A stretch of 64,000 nucleotides of DNA, taken from positions 56,240,201-56,304,200 of the forward strand of contig NC_134463.1 in assembly GCF_047948215.1 (NCBI RefSeq). The letters are read 5' to 3'. Origin of the DNA: Lycorma delicatula (lineage: Eukaryota > Arthropoda > Insecta > Hemiptera > Fulgoridae). Of the stretch, positions 23,910-37,236 are shown in pieces. The position numbers and the translations under genes are program-made. The notes below the pieces were generated by a model. That model was given only the letters and a program-made list of their open reading frames with translations. It was not told the DNA's origin and searched no databases. The stretch's first letter is position 1. Every line of letters starts with the position of its first letter.

Positions 23910-26333
23910 AGTAAATAAGTAAAAAGTTATTGTTTTAGTATTAAATTGTTAATACGTAGATATAATTCAATGAAATTTTATATAAATATTGCTGAGACTT
24001 TGGTTGCAGGATTCGTGAATCATAGTAGCTGAAAAACTGAATAGTAGTATATTATTATACTATTCCAACAGTTTCATATTTATTATATATATATATTTAG
24101 TAGGCTTTCATTGATTTTTTTTTTTTTAATGTAGTAAGCATAATAGTACAATTTATTCTATTGTGCGTACTTATGAGTAGATGCAGTGTTACTTAATAGT
24201 AATAATAATAATATCTGAATTGTATTATTATAATTTTAAATGTTATAATATTAAACGTTTACTTTTATTTTTATACTTACAATATTATACAATGTAGGAT
24301 ATGCAACAATTAAAATCGTGATTAACACGCCCAACATTTTTAAAAGAGAGAAACGTTTCATTTAGTTTAATGCAACAAATATCGACTTATTAGGAATAGT
24401 TTTATTCTACGTCATTGTATTAATAATTATTACTTCTTATATTACGAAAATGTCAGTTAATTAATTACTATTTTTTTAATTTATTTATGTATTATTATTA
24501 TTATAATTGAAAAAAATTAGATGGTGACCTACTCCTTTTAAAGAACCGCAAAGTGTTTGATGTCTACATTAAAAAAAAACTGACTTATGTTTAGTAATTG
24601 ATGTTAGATGTTATTCCATTTTAACATACATAATTATTAATTTAATAAGTTATAATTCTGTAATTAGTGCATTATTAACATTGTTTAAGAATAAGTATTT
24701 ACCTATTTAAGGTTATATAATTACTGTCATTCATTTATAATATTCCTCATTAAATTAACTAACTATGTGTTTAAAATATTATGAAAAAGTAGATAACAAA
24801 ATAAAAAAAATATTATTTATCTCAATTTAATCTACGGGAAATAACAATATAGCAAAGCAGAATCACTTTTAAAAACTGAATGAAAAATCTTAAGAACGAC
24901 CATGATCTAAGAAAAACGAAAAACGGATACAGAATGAAATCAAATAAAGAAAATTAGAAAATTAAAGAAAAAAAATAACAGAAAAAGATAACATTTTAAA
25001 GATTTAGAAATCACAATACGAAAAAGATGATTCGAATGAATTCAGATAGACTGAATAAAAAACGTTTTGATAAATTTTGGAAATATAAAACTCCGCACCC
25101 AAACATAAAACAAGTAAAAGTAAACCTAAATAAAACAAATATAGAAATCTGTCAAGATAGAAATAAATTTAGAGAAAAACCCGTAGAATAGAGGTTCTTG
25201 TGAATGTAAAAAAGAAAAGAGAACGCATTTTCTGGACAGAAGAAAGAAAAATACAGCATAATGAAAGAATGAAACAATTCTGGAGAAGAAAGAGGGAAAA
25301 TCAGAACAGAAGGGATTGAAAAATGATATTTGCGTGGTCCTCTGCAGGCTTATACGGAAAAAATAAAAATAAAACAATTGACATAAATCGGATAACAGGA
25401 TTTTTTTTTAGTTATTATAAACATCACTATTGTGTTGACGTCAGGAAGTTTGAGAAAATGAAATTATAATTAACTTTATTACTTAATTTAATCATACTTA
25501 ATTTAACATTGTTTTATAATACAATTTAATATTTATTACTTAACTCAATTATACTTAATTTATATTATTTGTAAAAGATGAAAGATTAGGTGTCCACAAG
25601 GGTCTTGCCCGTTTTGTGGCACCATCCCTTTTCTATTAATCTTTTTAGTTAGAGTAAGGGGAAAAAGTAAACAGTTTTATCTTATTTAGGAGGATTAGTT
25701 TTGGTTCAATTCATGATTTACTCCTGTGGAAACTTATCTTTTCTGCAGTTAAGTATAGAGAAGCTCAATCGTCGTCAAATATTTATGTTTACTAATAAAC
25801 CTTTCATCCAGTGCTACCCGCTAAGTTATATATTTAAAAATCTATTACTATGTTAAGACTAATAGTATAAAGCATTATAATTAATTATATATGTAATTAT
25901 AAACTGTAATCTAAATATTATGTGGAATTTCCCATGGAACATCCTGAATATCGGAGCCCATCTTGTTCATTATAATATAAATTAGAATCATATGTGCAGG
26001 GCAGTAACAAGGTCAAGGGAAATATTTATTGTTTTGTTGATAATACAGCTATCGTTCCGGAGGGAAAGATTATTGATGAGATAATAAGCCTACCGAATGA
26101 TGGAATATCCGTGGTTAAAAACTAGTTTGATTATAATTGTTGGGCGCTTGGCTGTAAAATACATGCTATACATTTTAACAACTCTTAATTACGAAATTGA
26201 AGAAAAAAATTCAGTCATAATTAAAATCGTGTTAATCCATGCTTAAAGAGTAGTGTAATCTTTGATTACGTATCGGATTATTATCTTGACAGACAATTAA
26301 AATTTTAATTTGCTTATTAATAAATTTTCTATG
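23910..26333. other. AT-rich intronic DNA, mostly unassigned
   Basis: 24880-25380 is purine-rich on the plus strand (long A/G tracts), giving spurious Phe/Ser-rich open frames on the minus strand. Nothing else recognised. Confidence 0.5.
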
Positions 26334-26470
26334 AATATAACGAAATTTTTTACCGACTTTTCGAAGAAAATTGTTATTACTTTAAGTGCACGGTGGGATT
26401 GGGGGGCGAAATTGAATGTTTTACGTTTTGAGGTACACAGAGTACGAAAATACCATTCATTTAAAATGTA
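26334..26470 (+). repeat. Repeat E, copy 1
   Basis: TTACCGACTTTTCGAAGAAA start, then CGGTGGGATTGG, TTTTACGTTTTGAGGTA and AAAATACC; collinear with the inverted copy at 48755-49010. Confidence 0.65.
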
Positions 26471-26927
26471 ATTTCCTTATATACTCGTATACGTATATAT
26501 AGACTGTGTATAAAATTTGTGGCTCGAAAATCTCCAGACTACTAAATAAATTTCATTGAAATTTAGATTTGCTGCAGTGTATCTGAAGTTGTGCAAGTGA
26601 AAATTTAATGAACATTGGACGAGTCGTTCTTCAGTTACGCTCAATTTAAGGTCGACGACAAAACCTCAATTTGAGGTAATATTGTTATTTTCAATACAAA
26701 GTCAACATAACCTCAATTTGAGGTTAAAAAAAATCGAAAAGATTTATTTAAATTTCGATATAATTTATTTAAAATCAATTTAGTGAATATTTTAATCATT
26801 AAAAAGCAGAAAAAAATTTAAAAAAATGAATTGCATAACTTGACCGGCGTAGTCGAGAAACATTCCCAATTCGAATGACTAAAAACAGCAATGTCCATAT
26901 TCCAAAATATCATATAGTATTCGAGAA

Positions 26928-27225
26928 CCCACCGGGTTGGTCTAGCGGTAAACTCGTTATCGCAAATCAGCTGATTTCGAAGTCAGAGTTTTTAGGTTCA
27001 AATCCTAATAAAGGTAGTTGGTTTTATATGAATTTGAATACTAGATCGTAAATTACAGTGTTCTTTGGTGGTTGGGTTTCAATTAACCCACATCTCAGTA
27101 TTATACATATCTCAGAAATGGTGGACCTGAGACTGAACAAGACTACACTTCATTTACATTCATACATATTCTCTGAAGTAATACCTTACGGTGGTTCCGA
27201 GGTTAAACAGAAAAAGAAAGAGATA
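26928..27225 (+). mobile_element. SINE-A copy
   Basis: Complete head (CCCACCGGGTTGGTCTAGCGG), B-box-like GGTTCAAATCCTA, and tail to GAGGTTAAACAGAAAAAG. A short internal duplication of the 'CATCTCAG' block is visible near 27090-27120. Confidence 0.85.
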
Positions 27226-28054
27226 ACGATATTTCAAGTTAATCAAATATAATATCAAGAATGTTAACTTTATCCAATTTTAAAATATATCTATTCGTAT
27301 TTACTGCTATTAATAATTTTTCTTGTCTTATTGGATCAATCTGGTCTTGACACATTGATTTAATGATAATCATTAATATTAATAATATCACAATGTCATT
27401 TAAATTTAATTAAATCATTTTTTTGATATTTCGATCTTTAATTTTATATATTGTTGTTGAGATTGCATAAAGGTATAATTTGTGTTTTTGAAACATATTT
27501 GTTACTCGGCTCCCGGTAATCAGCAAACGTATGCGGATTTCATTACATTTTTTTGTATAATTCTTTTGTAATAAATTATACCATAAACAAATGAATTTAG
27601 AGAATATTAAATACATTTCTTTTTAAACTTTTAATTCTATCCTTTTCAAGATAAAATATACATCCTTTTCAGGGTAAAATATTTTTAATTTTTTTTTATA
27701 GAATTAATCTTGCAACCTATTACATAACAGTTTAAAAAAATGTTTAGCTACAAAAAAATATTTAGGTGGTGCCATCGTTTTTCGGACTGATGTATAAGTT
27801 TTCATCAGCGATGACAAAGAAATAATTGTTTTTTTGTTTTAATTCGTTGCCAGATATGATGGTTTATTTTGCTGCAAATCGAAATGTTGAAATCGGGCTA
27901 CGATAAGATCGTTCTGTAAAAATTTCACAGATGCTATGACAAAACGTGCTGATTGCATTCTTGAATGTTGTAAGATCAGCATTCCATAGCGCCTTTGACG
28001 CATATGCTCTAAACTAATTTCATACTTCTTGTGACGTTTCTAGTCCCTTAAATT

Positions 28055-28468
28055 CTAAACAGCGCTGGCGTTGACTTTCAAATCGAGCTTTGCGGTCTTG
28101 AGGCTACGCAAAGATTCGCACTTGCGTCGAAGTGACAATCGGACTTCACGCTGTTCTGGTGTTTCGTTAGCTCTCAAGTTCGCTTTGTATTGGTAATAAG
28201 TATCCAGTCTTGTCCGCTTGGCTTCATTACTCGTATCTTTATTTGTGTTTTTTTTTTTTGGTATTTTTGTTGCGCTTTCTCTGTTTATTTTGTTGAGTCG
28301 CTGTCTCTTCTTCAACGCTGTAGAATTTTTTTTGTTTCCTTTCCTACATGATTGCTGAGAATTTGGTGTCTTTTCAAAATTTCTTGTTTTAAAATTACCA
28401 CTATCTTTTTTTAAATTGTATAACCATTTAAACTGAGTTGTTTTTACTTTTACTTTTTTTAAAATTTT
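28055..28468 (-). pseudogene. Basic open frame with an STPR/Helitron-like 'RANETPEQRE' repeat
   Basis: An open frame of 137 codons starts after a stop at 28469 and contains no plausible ATG near its start. It is very Lys/Arg/Asn rich, then contains YYQYKANLRANETPEQREVRLSLRRKCESLRS. The ANETPEQREVRL block is the core of the 23-residue STPR repeats found in some insect DNA-binding proteins and in N-terminal parts of Helitron helicases. After the stop at 28055 another shifted frame gives ISLEHMRQRRYGM, which could be a further decayed repeat unit. This suggests a transposon-derived relic; a real exon is possible but no splice signals were convincing. Confidence 0.35.
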
Positions 28469-29867
28469 TTAGGAAATACAAAAATATTTACACGCAGTTT
28501 TATTCTATAAGAATAAGATGGATAATTAGTTTTCATTATTATAAATGACACTAGTTATTTATAACTAAATCAGATGATTATTGTACATAAATTTTAGAAG
28601 TTAAATTTACACTTGTTATATTAAAGTCCTTTTCAATAACCACCTACATATGTCATCGTATACCAGATGCACTGAAGAACAGTTTTAAAATAAAACTGGA
28701 AACAGTTTTATTTTAAAACGTAGAATATACTGCTGCATATTAGCATGCTTATATCATCGAGATGTATGTGATCCAATATTTTGCTTCTTCAATATGTTCA
28801 TTAATGGCACTATGTAAATAATGAACAACAATAATCTTAATGAAAGCATTTTTGAATTTACATTTTTTAGGACAGTTATTAAGAAAATCTGGAAAGTAAT
28901 ACAGTTTTTTATATCAAATATGGCCTCATATACGTTTAATATCTACGTAATAAAGTGAATATTCTTTAATCTTCTATTATCAAAGGAAATATTGAAAATA
29001 CTATTTTCAATTCAGCCAATATTTAATAATTGTGGTGGCTTAGAACATTTTTATGATCTAAGAGATGAATAAAATAATTTTTACGACAGCTTTTAAGTAT
29101 TTATTTTCTCAAATAATCAATGTTTGAAAAACAAAACACGCAACTATTCGAGACGACCTTGTATTACAAAAACATATAATAAAAATACGACCGAATTTAA
29201 ATTAATTTAGAATGTGAAAGGGATAATAATTAATTGAAAAGCCAGTCGCATTTAATTCAGTTATTTAATAACTTAATAACGCATTTCAACAATACTAAAA
29301 TAAATCAATTTATTAACACATTTAATTGATTTAAACAACAGTTATTTATTTCTTACTATCTATTTATAGTTTCAGTTAACCTTTATAAACTTATAGGACT
29401 TTGAATACTAAGCTTAAACAATTCAGCGTTGACCTACAAGAATGATTAGAACAGAACTACCTTGTACAAACCGATTCCATTATAAAAACGTTACCAATAC
29501 AATAACGGCTCTACATTATCTTTTGCCTTTTTTCGTTTTAATGAATTTTTAATATATTTTACGCTAAACAACAGAATTTAGAAGAAATATCGAAGAAAGT
29601 TAAAAAAAAGTCACATATTTTTCCAGTAAAGATGAGAATAGGCTGTGACAGCGCATCCTATATTTGAGTTTTCTACAAATCATTTATTAAAACAATATTT
29701 TTCTAATGAAAGACTATTATTTAAGTAATTAATAAATTTATACTGTTTTTGTTTTGCAATTAAAAAATTAAAGACGTTTCTACTTAGAATATTATTTTCC
29801 AATTTCACACTAATATTGCAGTTAGGGGTAACATTGCTGTTAGTAAAAATACTAACACCAAATAATT

Positions 29868-31163
29868 ACCGGGTAATTTAAATAGGACTTCACAATTTTA
29901 AAAAACGTATACATTGAGATAAGTTACAGATTCGGTTGAGATCTCATTTCATAGAAAAACACATCAAGCTTGTCACCCAACATTTACTTTGGTTCGATAT
30001 GGTTTCTATTTGCAATGCGACATACATCCCACCTGAAGTCGATTTTATTTCATGCTGTAGCCAGCAACTCGGGCGTTGAAGAGGTAACGCCCGACATTTC
30101 GGTTAATTCAAAATCTTACCTCAACAAGATCAGTAGGAAAAAATGGTACATAAACTCGATCTTTAATGAAATCCTACATGAAAAAATGAAGCGGAGTCAA
30201 ATCTGGGAAGCGAGGTAGTAAAGTAATTGGACCTTACGACCAATTCACTGATCCGGGAATCGAGTTTCTAGAAAATCTTGGATTTCTAGGCGGTAGTGAG
30301 GTGGTACCCTGTCTTGGTGATAGTAATGGCGTCCTTTTTGGTCATCATCTGAGGAATTAAAAAAAATTGAAGTATGAACAGATAAAGCCTCCTGGAAGAA
30401 GAACGGGCCGTACAGTCTTTGTTCGGTTAAGGCACAAAAAATATTAACCTTAAGAGCTATCACGAATGTTCTGCAGAGTTTCATGAGGATTTTTGTTACT
30501 CCATAATCGGCAGTCATGGTTACCTTACTACCGATTTGAAACGTTGACTCATCACTAAAAATTACATTGTCTAAAAATAAATCGTTGACTGTAATTCTGT
30601 CCATCATTTCCACTCAAAACTGCAGCCAAGCAACTTTGCCTTATCTGTAATTCGTTGAAACACAGTTAGTTTGTTTGACATCAAGTGTAATCGTTTATGT
30701 AATAAACGCCAAACAGTAGTTTGTGGAATGCCAGTCTCACGTGACGCACGTAGATTTGATTTTTTCAGAATACGTACAAAACTTTCTCTGAGCTGTTCCA
30801 AAGCAGCTTCACCAGGATCCGTGGGCATATGGCAATTTCGTTCGTTTAATAGAACAACCTTTCTCATTGAAGGTTTGGAGCCAAGAGTAAATCGTATGCC
30901 TACTAGGAAGCTCTCTATTAAAATTATGTTAAACGACAGTTTCTGACCGCAAATAGTGAAACCAAAACACACAGCAAGCATGTTCCGCACCAGTAAATGT
31001 ATCCATCTTTAACAATACTGGTGGCAAAATTAGGTACTAATGAACTACACGAGTCAAAAATTGATGTGTTTTGCTATGAAGTGAGACCTCAACCGAATCT
31101 GTAAGTTACCTGAATAAATTTTTATATGCTTTTAAAGTTGTGAAGTCCTTTTTGAATCACCAG
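29868..31163 (-). mobile_element. Mariner-family DNA transposon with long terminal inverted repeats
   Basis: The element is about 1.3 kb. The left end (29868-29968) and the inverted right end (31066-31163) match over about 90 bp with indels: both contain AGGACTTCACAA, then TTACAGATTCGGTTGAG, then TCTCA-TTCATAG and ACACATCAA. Each end abuts a TA dinucleotide, the normal mariner target. Between them, on the minus strand, lies a decayed transposase (30990 to about 29975). Length and architecture fit a once-complete copy. Confidence 0.85.
29975..30990 (-). pseudogene. Decayed mariner transposase
   Basis: Two overlapping open stretches are present. The upstream one (30604-30990) carries the helix-turn-helix: RILKKSNLRASRETGIPQTTVWRLLHKRL followed by the linker YKL-like segment. 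The downstream one (30245-30613) carries the catalytic core: NVIFSDESTFQI (first Asp), KVNIFCALTEQRLYGPFFF and YHQDRVPPHYRLEIQDFL (second Asp). After FPDQ a Trp codon of the WIGR block has become TGA, and the SPDLxPxD-type third-Asp block is changed to LPRFDSASFFHVGF. The remaining C-terminal residues are out of frame. The enzyme would have excised and inserted the element at TA; this copy cannot. Confidence 0.85.
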
Positions 31164-31169
31164 GATATT

Positions 31170-32394
31170 TTATTATTTCTACTGTAAAAAGAATATAATA
31201 TAAATCGCACAACTAAAAATTAAGATTATATTTAAATTATACGAATATTTTATGTTGTTTTTTCAATAATTATACAGACAAATAACTGTAAAAAAATGAT
31301 TGTTTATTCAATGATTATGAAACTAACGCATCTTTTCAGCATAATTTATATAAGAATAAATTCGCTTTGATTAATTACAGGTTGTTACAAAAAAAAAAAC
31401 TAAATGTAAACAAAGGACTTTGCGAAGAGATTACTTCTAAAGTCAAATTTACCAGTTTTATTTAACCTTAGAGGTCAGAATGTCATTAATTCTACGTTTA
31501 GGAAACAAGACAAGTTTTAAGAGAATAAAAAAAATACGCAAAGTAGATGCGTACAACATATTTACTGATTTTTTTGAACCTGTATCCAAATGAAAGTAAA
31601 ATTTATTCTATAAACCGGTCTATACTAAAAGCCCTTGCTTGCAGTAGAACATAAATCTTTTAATGTTTAGATTCTGCGACATTCTATTCATGAAAGTTAT
31701 GTCTTGTCTTTTAACGTAGCTGTTCTTGCCATCTACCGGATCTTATTAACTCATTTCAATTAAGACGGTTTTTACTGGAATGATACCAGTTCGTTGTCCT
31801 ACATGTTTTTTTTTTCAAACTGCTGGTGGTCATATTAAGTGTCTTTATACTCTTTTGAAGTTTTTTATTCTTGGCGATTCTTCGCAGTTTTCTTGATTTT
31901 CATCTAGAAATTTACACTTAACTTCAGTAATTTTTAGTGCTGTTAAACGCTTTTTTTCATATTTTAATTCTTATTATTATTATTATTATTTTTTTTTTTT
32001 AATTTTCACCCAAAATCTTTAAGATTCTTTTTGTAAAGTTTCATTTATAGCACAGTTTTTAGCATCTATTTTTATTTTAATTTAGTTATTAGGAAATAAT
32101 TATTGTTGGATCATAAAAGAAACTTTTCTATAAATAAAATACATATCAGGCAAACTGCTGAAGTTAAGATGTTCATCAATAATATCAAACGTAGGAATTA
32201 GCTAAAATTCTGATAGGAAATGTTTATATTACTGTATTTTGTAACAAATAAATCGTTGATTATACAAGTAGATAATTTCGCATCTTATTTTCTTGGTTAT
32301 ATAATAAAAGAAAAGTACTGGTCAAAAGATTAGCCTATCTAACTCAAAGTAATTTTAATTAAAATACATAGTAATAATAATGTACTAATGCAAT
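31170..32394. other. AT-rich intronic DNA, nothing recognised
   Basis: No coding or repeat assignment to the right of the mariner. Confidence 0.5.
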
Positions 32395-32804
32395 CTTTTG
32401 CAAATTCCCTCTGCAATGACAGTACGGCAGATTTAACAAAGAATATGCACCTTTCGTGTAGGACTCTTATCATGTCACCTGCAGCCCAAATCATCCTAAT
32501 TAAAACAACCCAATCAACCGCCTACCTTCAAGTGCCTTCAATTTTGCAGTAAGGTTTTGATTTTCGCTTTCCTTGATAGCTTGAAAGCTGGTTTTCTGTT
32601 ACCTAAATGTTGCCGTGAGTTACAGTACAAAACTTATTGGTATTTATCCACCGTCACTCCCAGTTACCAATCAAAATCCAGCATACAATGAGCATGTACG
32701 CCCAATGAAAGTGTAAATCAACCCTCCCAGCTTCAGATGGAACTTGACACCGAGAAAAACTGACTTTTAGGTGCGGTGGATTTGGTTTTGAGCTCACCCG
32801 TAGC
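32395..32804. other. GC-richer block, unassigned
   Basis: Less AT-biased than its neighbours, no open frame over 60 codons and no terminal repeats seen. It is bounded on the right by a SINE-A tail. Possibly a transposon remnant. Confidence 0.3.
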
Positions 32805-32999
32805 TACTTTCTTTTTCCTGTTTAGCCTCCGGGAATTACCGTTCAGGTATTACTTCAGAGGATGAATGTGGATGATATGTATGAGTGTAAATGAACTGTA
32901 GTCTTGTACAATGTCAGTTCGACCATTCCTGAGGTATGTAGTTAATTGAAATCCAATCATCAAAGAACACCCGTATCCACGATCTAGTATTCAAATCAA
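32805..32999 (-). mobile_element. SINE-A copy, 5' truncated
   Basis: Tail and central block are present, ending at TATTCAAATC; the tRNA-like head is missing. It abuts repeat D exactly at 33000. Confidence 0.8.
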
Positions 33000-33755
33000 A
33001 GGGATTTTTTTTCATTCCCCCACACTCAATCAATCATGCAACCGACAGTAATACCGTAATTTTCTTCGAAAAGTCGGTAAAAAAGGCGGGAGTCGTTTGA
33101 AATGTAGGCATACTTATCCACTGCCAACACTGAAAAAAGAGAATTAAATACAAAAATCCCTTTCGGCACGCCGGAAGGTAGCGGTAGATTTCACCGGTGT
33201 TAAGTAGAGAATAAAAAAGATTTCCACCTTAAAGTTAAGAACAACTTCAAATTTACTCAATTTGACAAAGGTTGCATGTGAAAAAGTTTCACATGTTTAG
33301 CATAGGACAAGCCCCATCTTACAATTCCAGGAATATTTTGTTCATCCCTTGCCGTAAGGATTGGTCATATCAAAAATTGTTTCAGACAAAATTTTTAGGT
33401 AATGTTTGGAGGACTAACGGCCACTTTAAACCGATTCGATACTGTACCTATTAGGAAGGTATGATTTTTTTTGTCTGTGAAACCCCATTTTTTCCACTCC
33501 CTGGGCCAATGCTTGGTAATATCAAAAATCTTTACTTAAATAAGTTTTAGGCCTTTATCCAGAGAATAGTAAGAACTTTAAATAAATTCGATATTTTACT
33601 TAATAAAAAAGTTATTGCAATATTTTGTTTTTACGAAAAAGCCACCCCATTTCCACCCCAATGGTCTGATTTTGACCGTTAACAATCTCGACCGAGATTT
33701 TGGGTCTAGTTATTTTTAAAAGTGATTGGAGCAAAATTACGGCAGTTATCGATCT
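33000..33755 (-). repeat. Repeat D, copy 2 with extended end
   Basis: Inverted relative to copy 1. It has a further segment (33000-33130) holding TTCTTCGAAAAGTCGGTAAA, which is also the end of repeat E. Confidence 0.75.
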
Positions 33756-33759
33756 ATTT

Positions 33760-35450
33760 TATCGAAAATAATTATTTTTTAAGGTTTGCTACTATATTGA
33801 ATGAATGAATTACGTAGTAAAATTTATTAATTTATTTTATAAGTATTATTATTTTTGTTATTTATTGTTTATAAAATTTAAGGAAAAAAAATCATATGAT
33901 TTTTGACAAGCAGTTTGTTCGATCATGTAAGCATGTTCTCAGATAAGGGAGACGCACACACAGACACACTAAAAATTCCCTTTAGTAGGGTAGGATAAAA
34001 TTCATCTCTATGTTTAGAACATATATAAAAATTAAAATTAATAAAGGAGAAAAACAAAATAAAAAAAAACACAAAGAAGAATGATTATAAATTAAAAATT
34101 TAAATATGAATAACCTTTATAGAATGCAAGGTCTTAACTGTTTTAACCTGACCTTCACCCGTTAATGGGGTCATCTCTAATCACAATAAACTAGATACGT
34201 CGTCTGTCATTAAAGTTTACGTAGTAGGGGTGTATACAAGTGTCATATCATACTGTATAAGACAATACAAATCTTTTCGTTTGCTCATCTACCTACGTGT
34301 GGGATAATATATTCATGTCATCTTTCAGCTCATCGTCAATTTTGAATAATTCATAAAACATGTGAAATATTACGCATACTATATAACATATACAGAAAAA
34401 TATGTTTTAACTCTTTCTCGATTATTATATGCAAAAATATTTATTATATTACAGGTGCATACTGGAATTTTAATACATAATAAATAATAAAAGCTATTAT
34501 TAGATAATATTTATTGGCACTAGTAATGCACTTAAATATTAATAATTATCTTACTATATATTAATTATAATTTTAAAATAAATAATATATTTTGGATAAT
34601 TAAAATTATACATTACTTTGCCAATATTTTATTTATTCATATCTATTGTTTTATTTGCATTAAACAATAATTATTTTTGTGACATAAATACTTTACAGGC
34701 TACATATTTTTAATGATTTAATTTTTTTTTAAATTCCATTATTTATTTAATGCCAAACAAATTTAATTTATAACTATTCAAATACATGGATAGATATTAT
34801 TATTATTGTTAAAGCGTTTTCATTTTAAGCATACCACCATTAGGTTATCTAAAACTATAAGAGTTTAAAAAAAACTACAACTAAAACTTTAACTATTTTC
34901 CAAGTATTGCCAATATAAAAGGAGTGGAGGACGTATCCCTCACAATAATATTAATTTATGTTTTGTTTCAAGAAATAAAAACCAGTAAACACAAAAAAAA
35001 ATTTAGAGAAAATAAAAATTCCACTAATGTATTAATTACATTTATACCGATAACTTTTAAATTACTAAGGTAAAAATATATAAATAAAATAAATCTATAG
35101 TAAACTTGAGATAAAATTTCTTTACTAGATACAATAAAAGATGAATAAAAAATTTTCATTTATTACTAAAACCAGTTACTCATAAAATAAACACGGTTGA
35201 TGTAGGCGTACATGATACAGAAAGAGTAGTATAATGTGGATCAAAAGCACCTGCCTCTCACAGCCAAGCTCGTATTTTCGTTCAGCGCACTGTACAAATT
35301 ACTACAGTATTAGGAATTTAAAAAAAATACAGAACTGATCAACCATATTTGACGCACCTCCAAATACCTTAAAAGCTATTATGCAGGATACCTACACATG
35401 TAATATTTCATTAGGTTTTGTATAAATAAGCAAAAATCATTTTCAACCAC
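33760..35450. other. AT-rich intronic DNA, nothing recognised
   Basis: Short less AT-rich patch at 34140-34330 without an open frame. Confidence 0.5.
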
Positions 35451-35699
35451 ATTTACGAGAGTTAGTCAATAAAAATCCAACCTTTGCATTCAAGGTTCGT
35501 ATATGAAAATGAGGGGACTGACGCGTAGGGAGATGTAAGAACGGGATGAACTTCCAGCAGCCTTGCCTTCCATCTTTCTGTTCAGTAGTGTAATATCAGA
35601 GAAATATTATCAAGAATTATCTCAAGAAAGAGGATCTCAGAGGACCCTCTGAAATTTTGACTAACTTCGTTGGCAATTTGTGGATATGACGTCATGTAC

Positions 35700-36480
35700 C
35701 TAAATTTACAACTGAACCAGCAAATTTAAAGGGCAAGAAGTTGTAGAAAATGAGTCACAAGAGGCGTTCAAGAACCAGGTGATTGTCATCAATGTCGATC
35801 GATCCATGACCTTAATGAAGTGGATCGGGATCTTAAGATTGAAGAAATTGCTTCGGAAACGGGTATCCTCATGGAAGTGGTCACAAAGCACCTAGAATTC
35901 CGCAAAGTCTGTGAGAAGTGAATTTCCAAATTTTACATGATGAGACATGGGTCCTTTATTACACTCCCGTGTTGAAACCGGCTCATATAGTTCCAAAGGA
36001 GTGGAGAGTCTTACCATGTAAACGGGAAAACGCGTTCGTTAACTCAAAAAGGTCTTCTTAACCGTCTTTTTGGACCAGAAAGGCGTATTGCACGTCGATT
36101 TTTCCACAACCGCTGCACTTTGAATGGTACGTATAGTTCCAGCTCTTGAACACAGTGAAAACCATTAACAGAAACAAAGGCATTGTCAGCCGATCGATCA
36201 GAGATATGATTCTTCTTCACGACAACGCCAGGCTTCATATAGTCGTTAGCAATCGGAATAAACTAGAAGAAATTTATGGGGAACCTTAGTACATCCCCTG
36301 TACGATTTAGATTTATCCTCATGAGATTAGTGTTTTTTTAGGCCATTGAAGGAGGCACTGAGAGGACATCGATTACCGAACAACGAAATAGAAGGTTCGT
36401 GCGCAATTGGTTCCTGACATGTCCTCAAACTTCTCTTGAAGAAGGGATCCAGGGATCTTGCATGTTTGAGTTTGTCCGTC
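35700..36480 (+). pseudogene. Decayed mariner transposase (DETW type)
   Basis: Plus-strand peptides in shifting frames include DRDLKIEEIASETGI...EVVTKHLEFRKVCEK (second helix-turn-helix), then LHDETWVLYYTPVLKPAH (first catalytic Asp), KKVFLTVFLDQKGVLHVDF, LHDNARLHIV (second catalytic Asp) and LKEALRGHRLPNNEIE near the C-terminus. The order matches mariner transposases of the DETW/HDNA type. An internal deletion removes the segment between the helix-turn-helix and DETW, and several stops and frameshifts occur. The 3' end is cut by repeat R690 at about 36480. It belongs to a different subfamily from the copy at 29.9-31.2 kb. Confidence 0.78.
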
Positions 36481-37073
36481 ACTAATAACTTCTGATGTTT
36501 TTTCATATTTTTCATTTTTTTTTTTTTTATTGTTGTTGAATTATTATTTATTGTAAAACTTTTTTTACAATCACAGATTAATAATTATTAATCAATAAAT
36601 ATATTTAAATTTAAAAAAAGGAGATAAAGTCTGATTCGAAACGCTTCCTCTTGTAAGATCCAAATATTTCATTAACTAAAATTTTATTTGGCTATAACTC
36701 TGGAAACAATGAAAATAAGTACCACTTATTATAAATCGTTGAAAACCTCTCAATGAGGGCTTATTACTGCAGTTAAAAAGTCCAAAATCCATTTTTCTGG
36801 GATATTTTGGGTTTTTTGGACAATTTCTGTTCAATCGATTGCAATTAAAAGAGGAGGCGCACAACTAGATATTACAACAGTCCTTAATCCAAAATTTGTA
36901 CATCCTACGGCTAGTCGTTTTTGAGTACGCGAGATACGTTCATACATACGTACAGATGCCTCGCCGAAACTAGTCAAAATGAATTCAGGGATGATCAAAA
37001 TGAATATTTCCGTTGAAATCTGAAATTTTTCGCGATCACAATACTTCTTTTACTTCGTACAAGAAGGTAAAAA
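36481..37073 (-). repeat. Repeat R690 copy, 3' truncated
   Basis: Collinear with the copy at 43744-44433 from TTACTGCAGTTAAAAAG to the end TTTACTTCGTACAAGAAGG. It abuts the decayed mariner on its left. Confidence 0.78.
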
Positions 37074-37136
37074 ATCTTTTTATTTATTGCATATACTTTA
37101 ATCGATTTTTTTATGTCTTCCTAGGCTTAGTACTTT

Positions 37137-37236
37137 ATCCTCCGGAACCACCGTAAGGTATTACTTCAGAGGATGAATGAGGTTGATATGTACGAATGTA
37201 AATGAAGAATAGTCTTGTACAGTCCAGTCTCAGGTT
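37137..37236 (-). mobile_element. SINE-A 3' fragment
   Basis: About 100 bp of the SINE tail (TCCTCCGGAACCACCGTAAGG to CTCAGGTTGA). Lacks the head and central block. Confidence 0.75.

Noticed and set aside
25126..25377. 83-codon Phe/Ser-rich minus-strand open frame that looks like a membrane protein
   Set aside because: Produced by a purine-rich tract; no motif, no splice context, biased composition.
30671..30946. 91-codon plus-strand open frame
   Set aside because: Antisense shadow of the mariner helix-turn-helix region.
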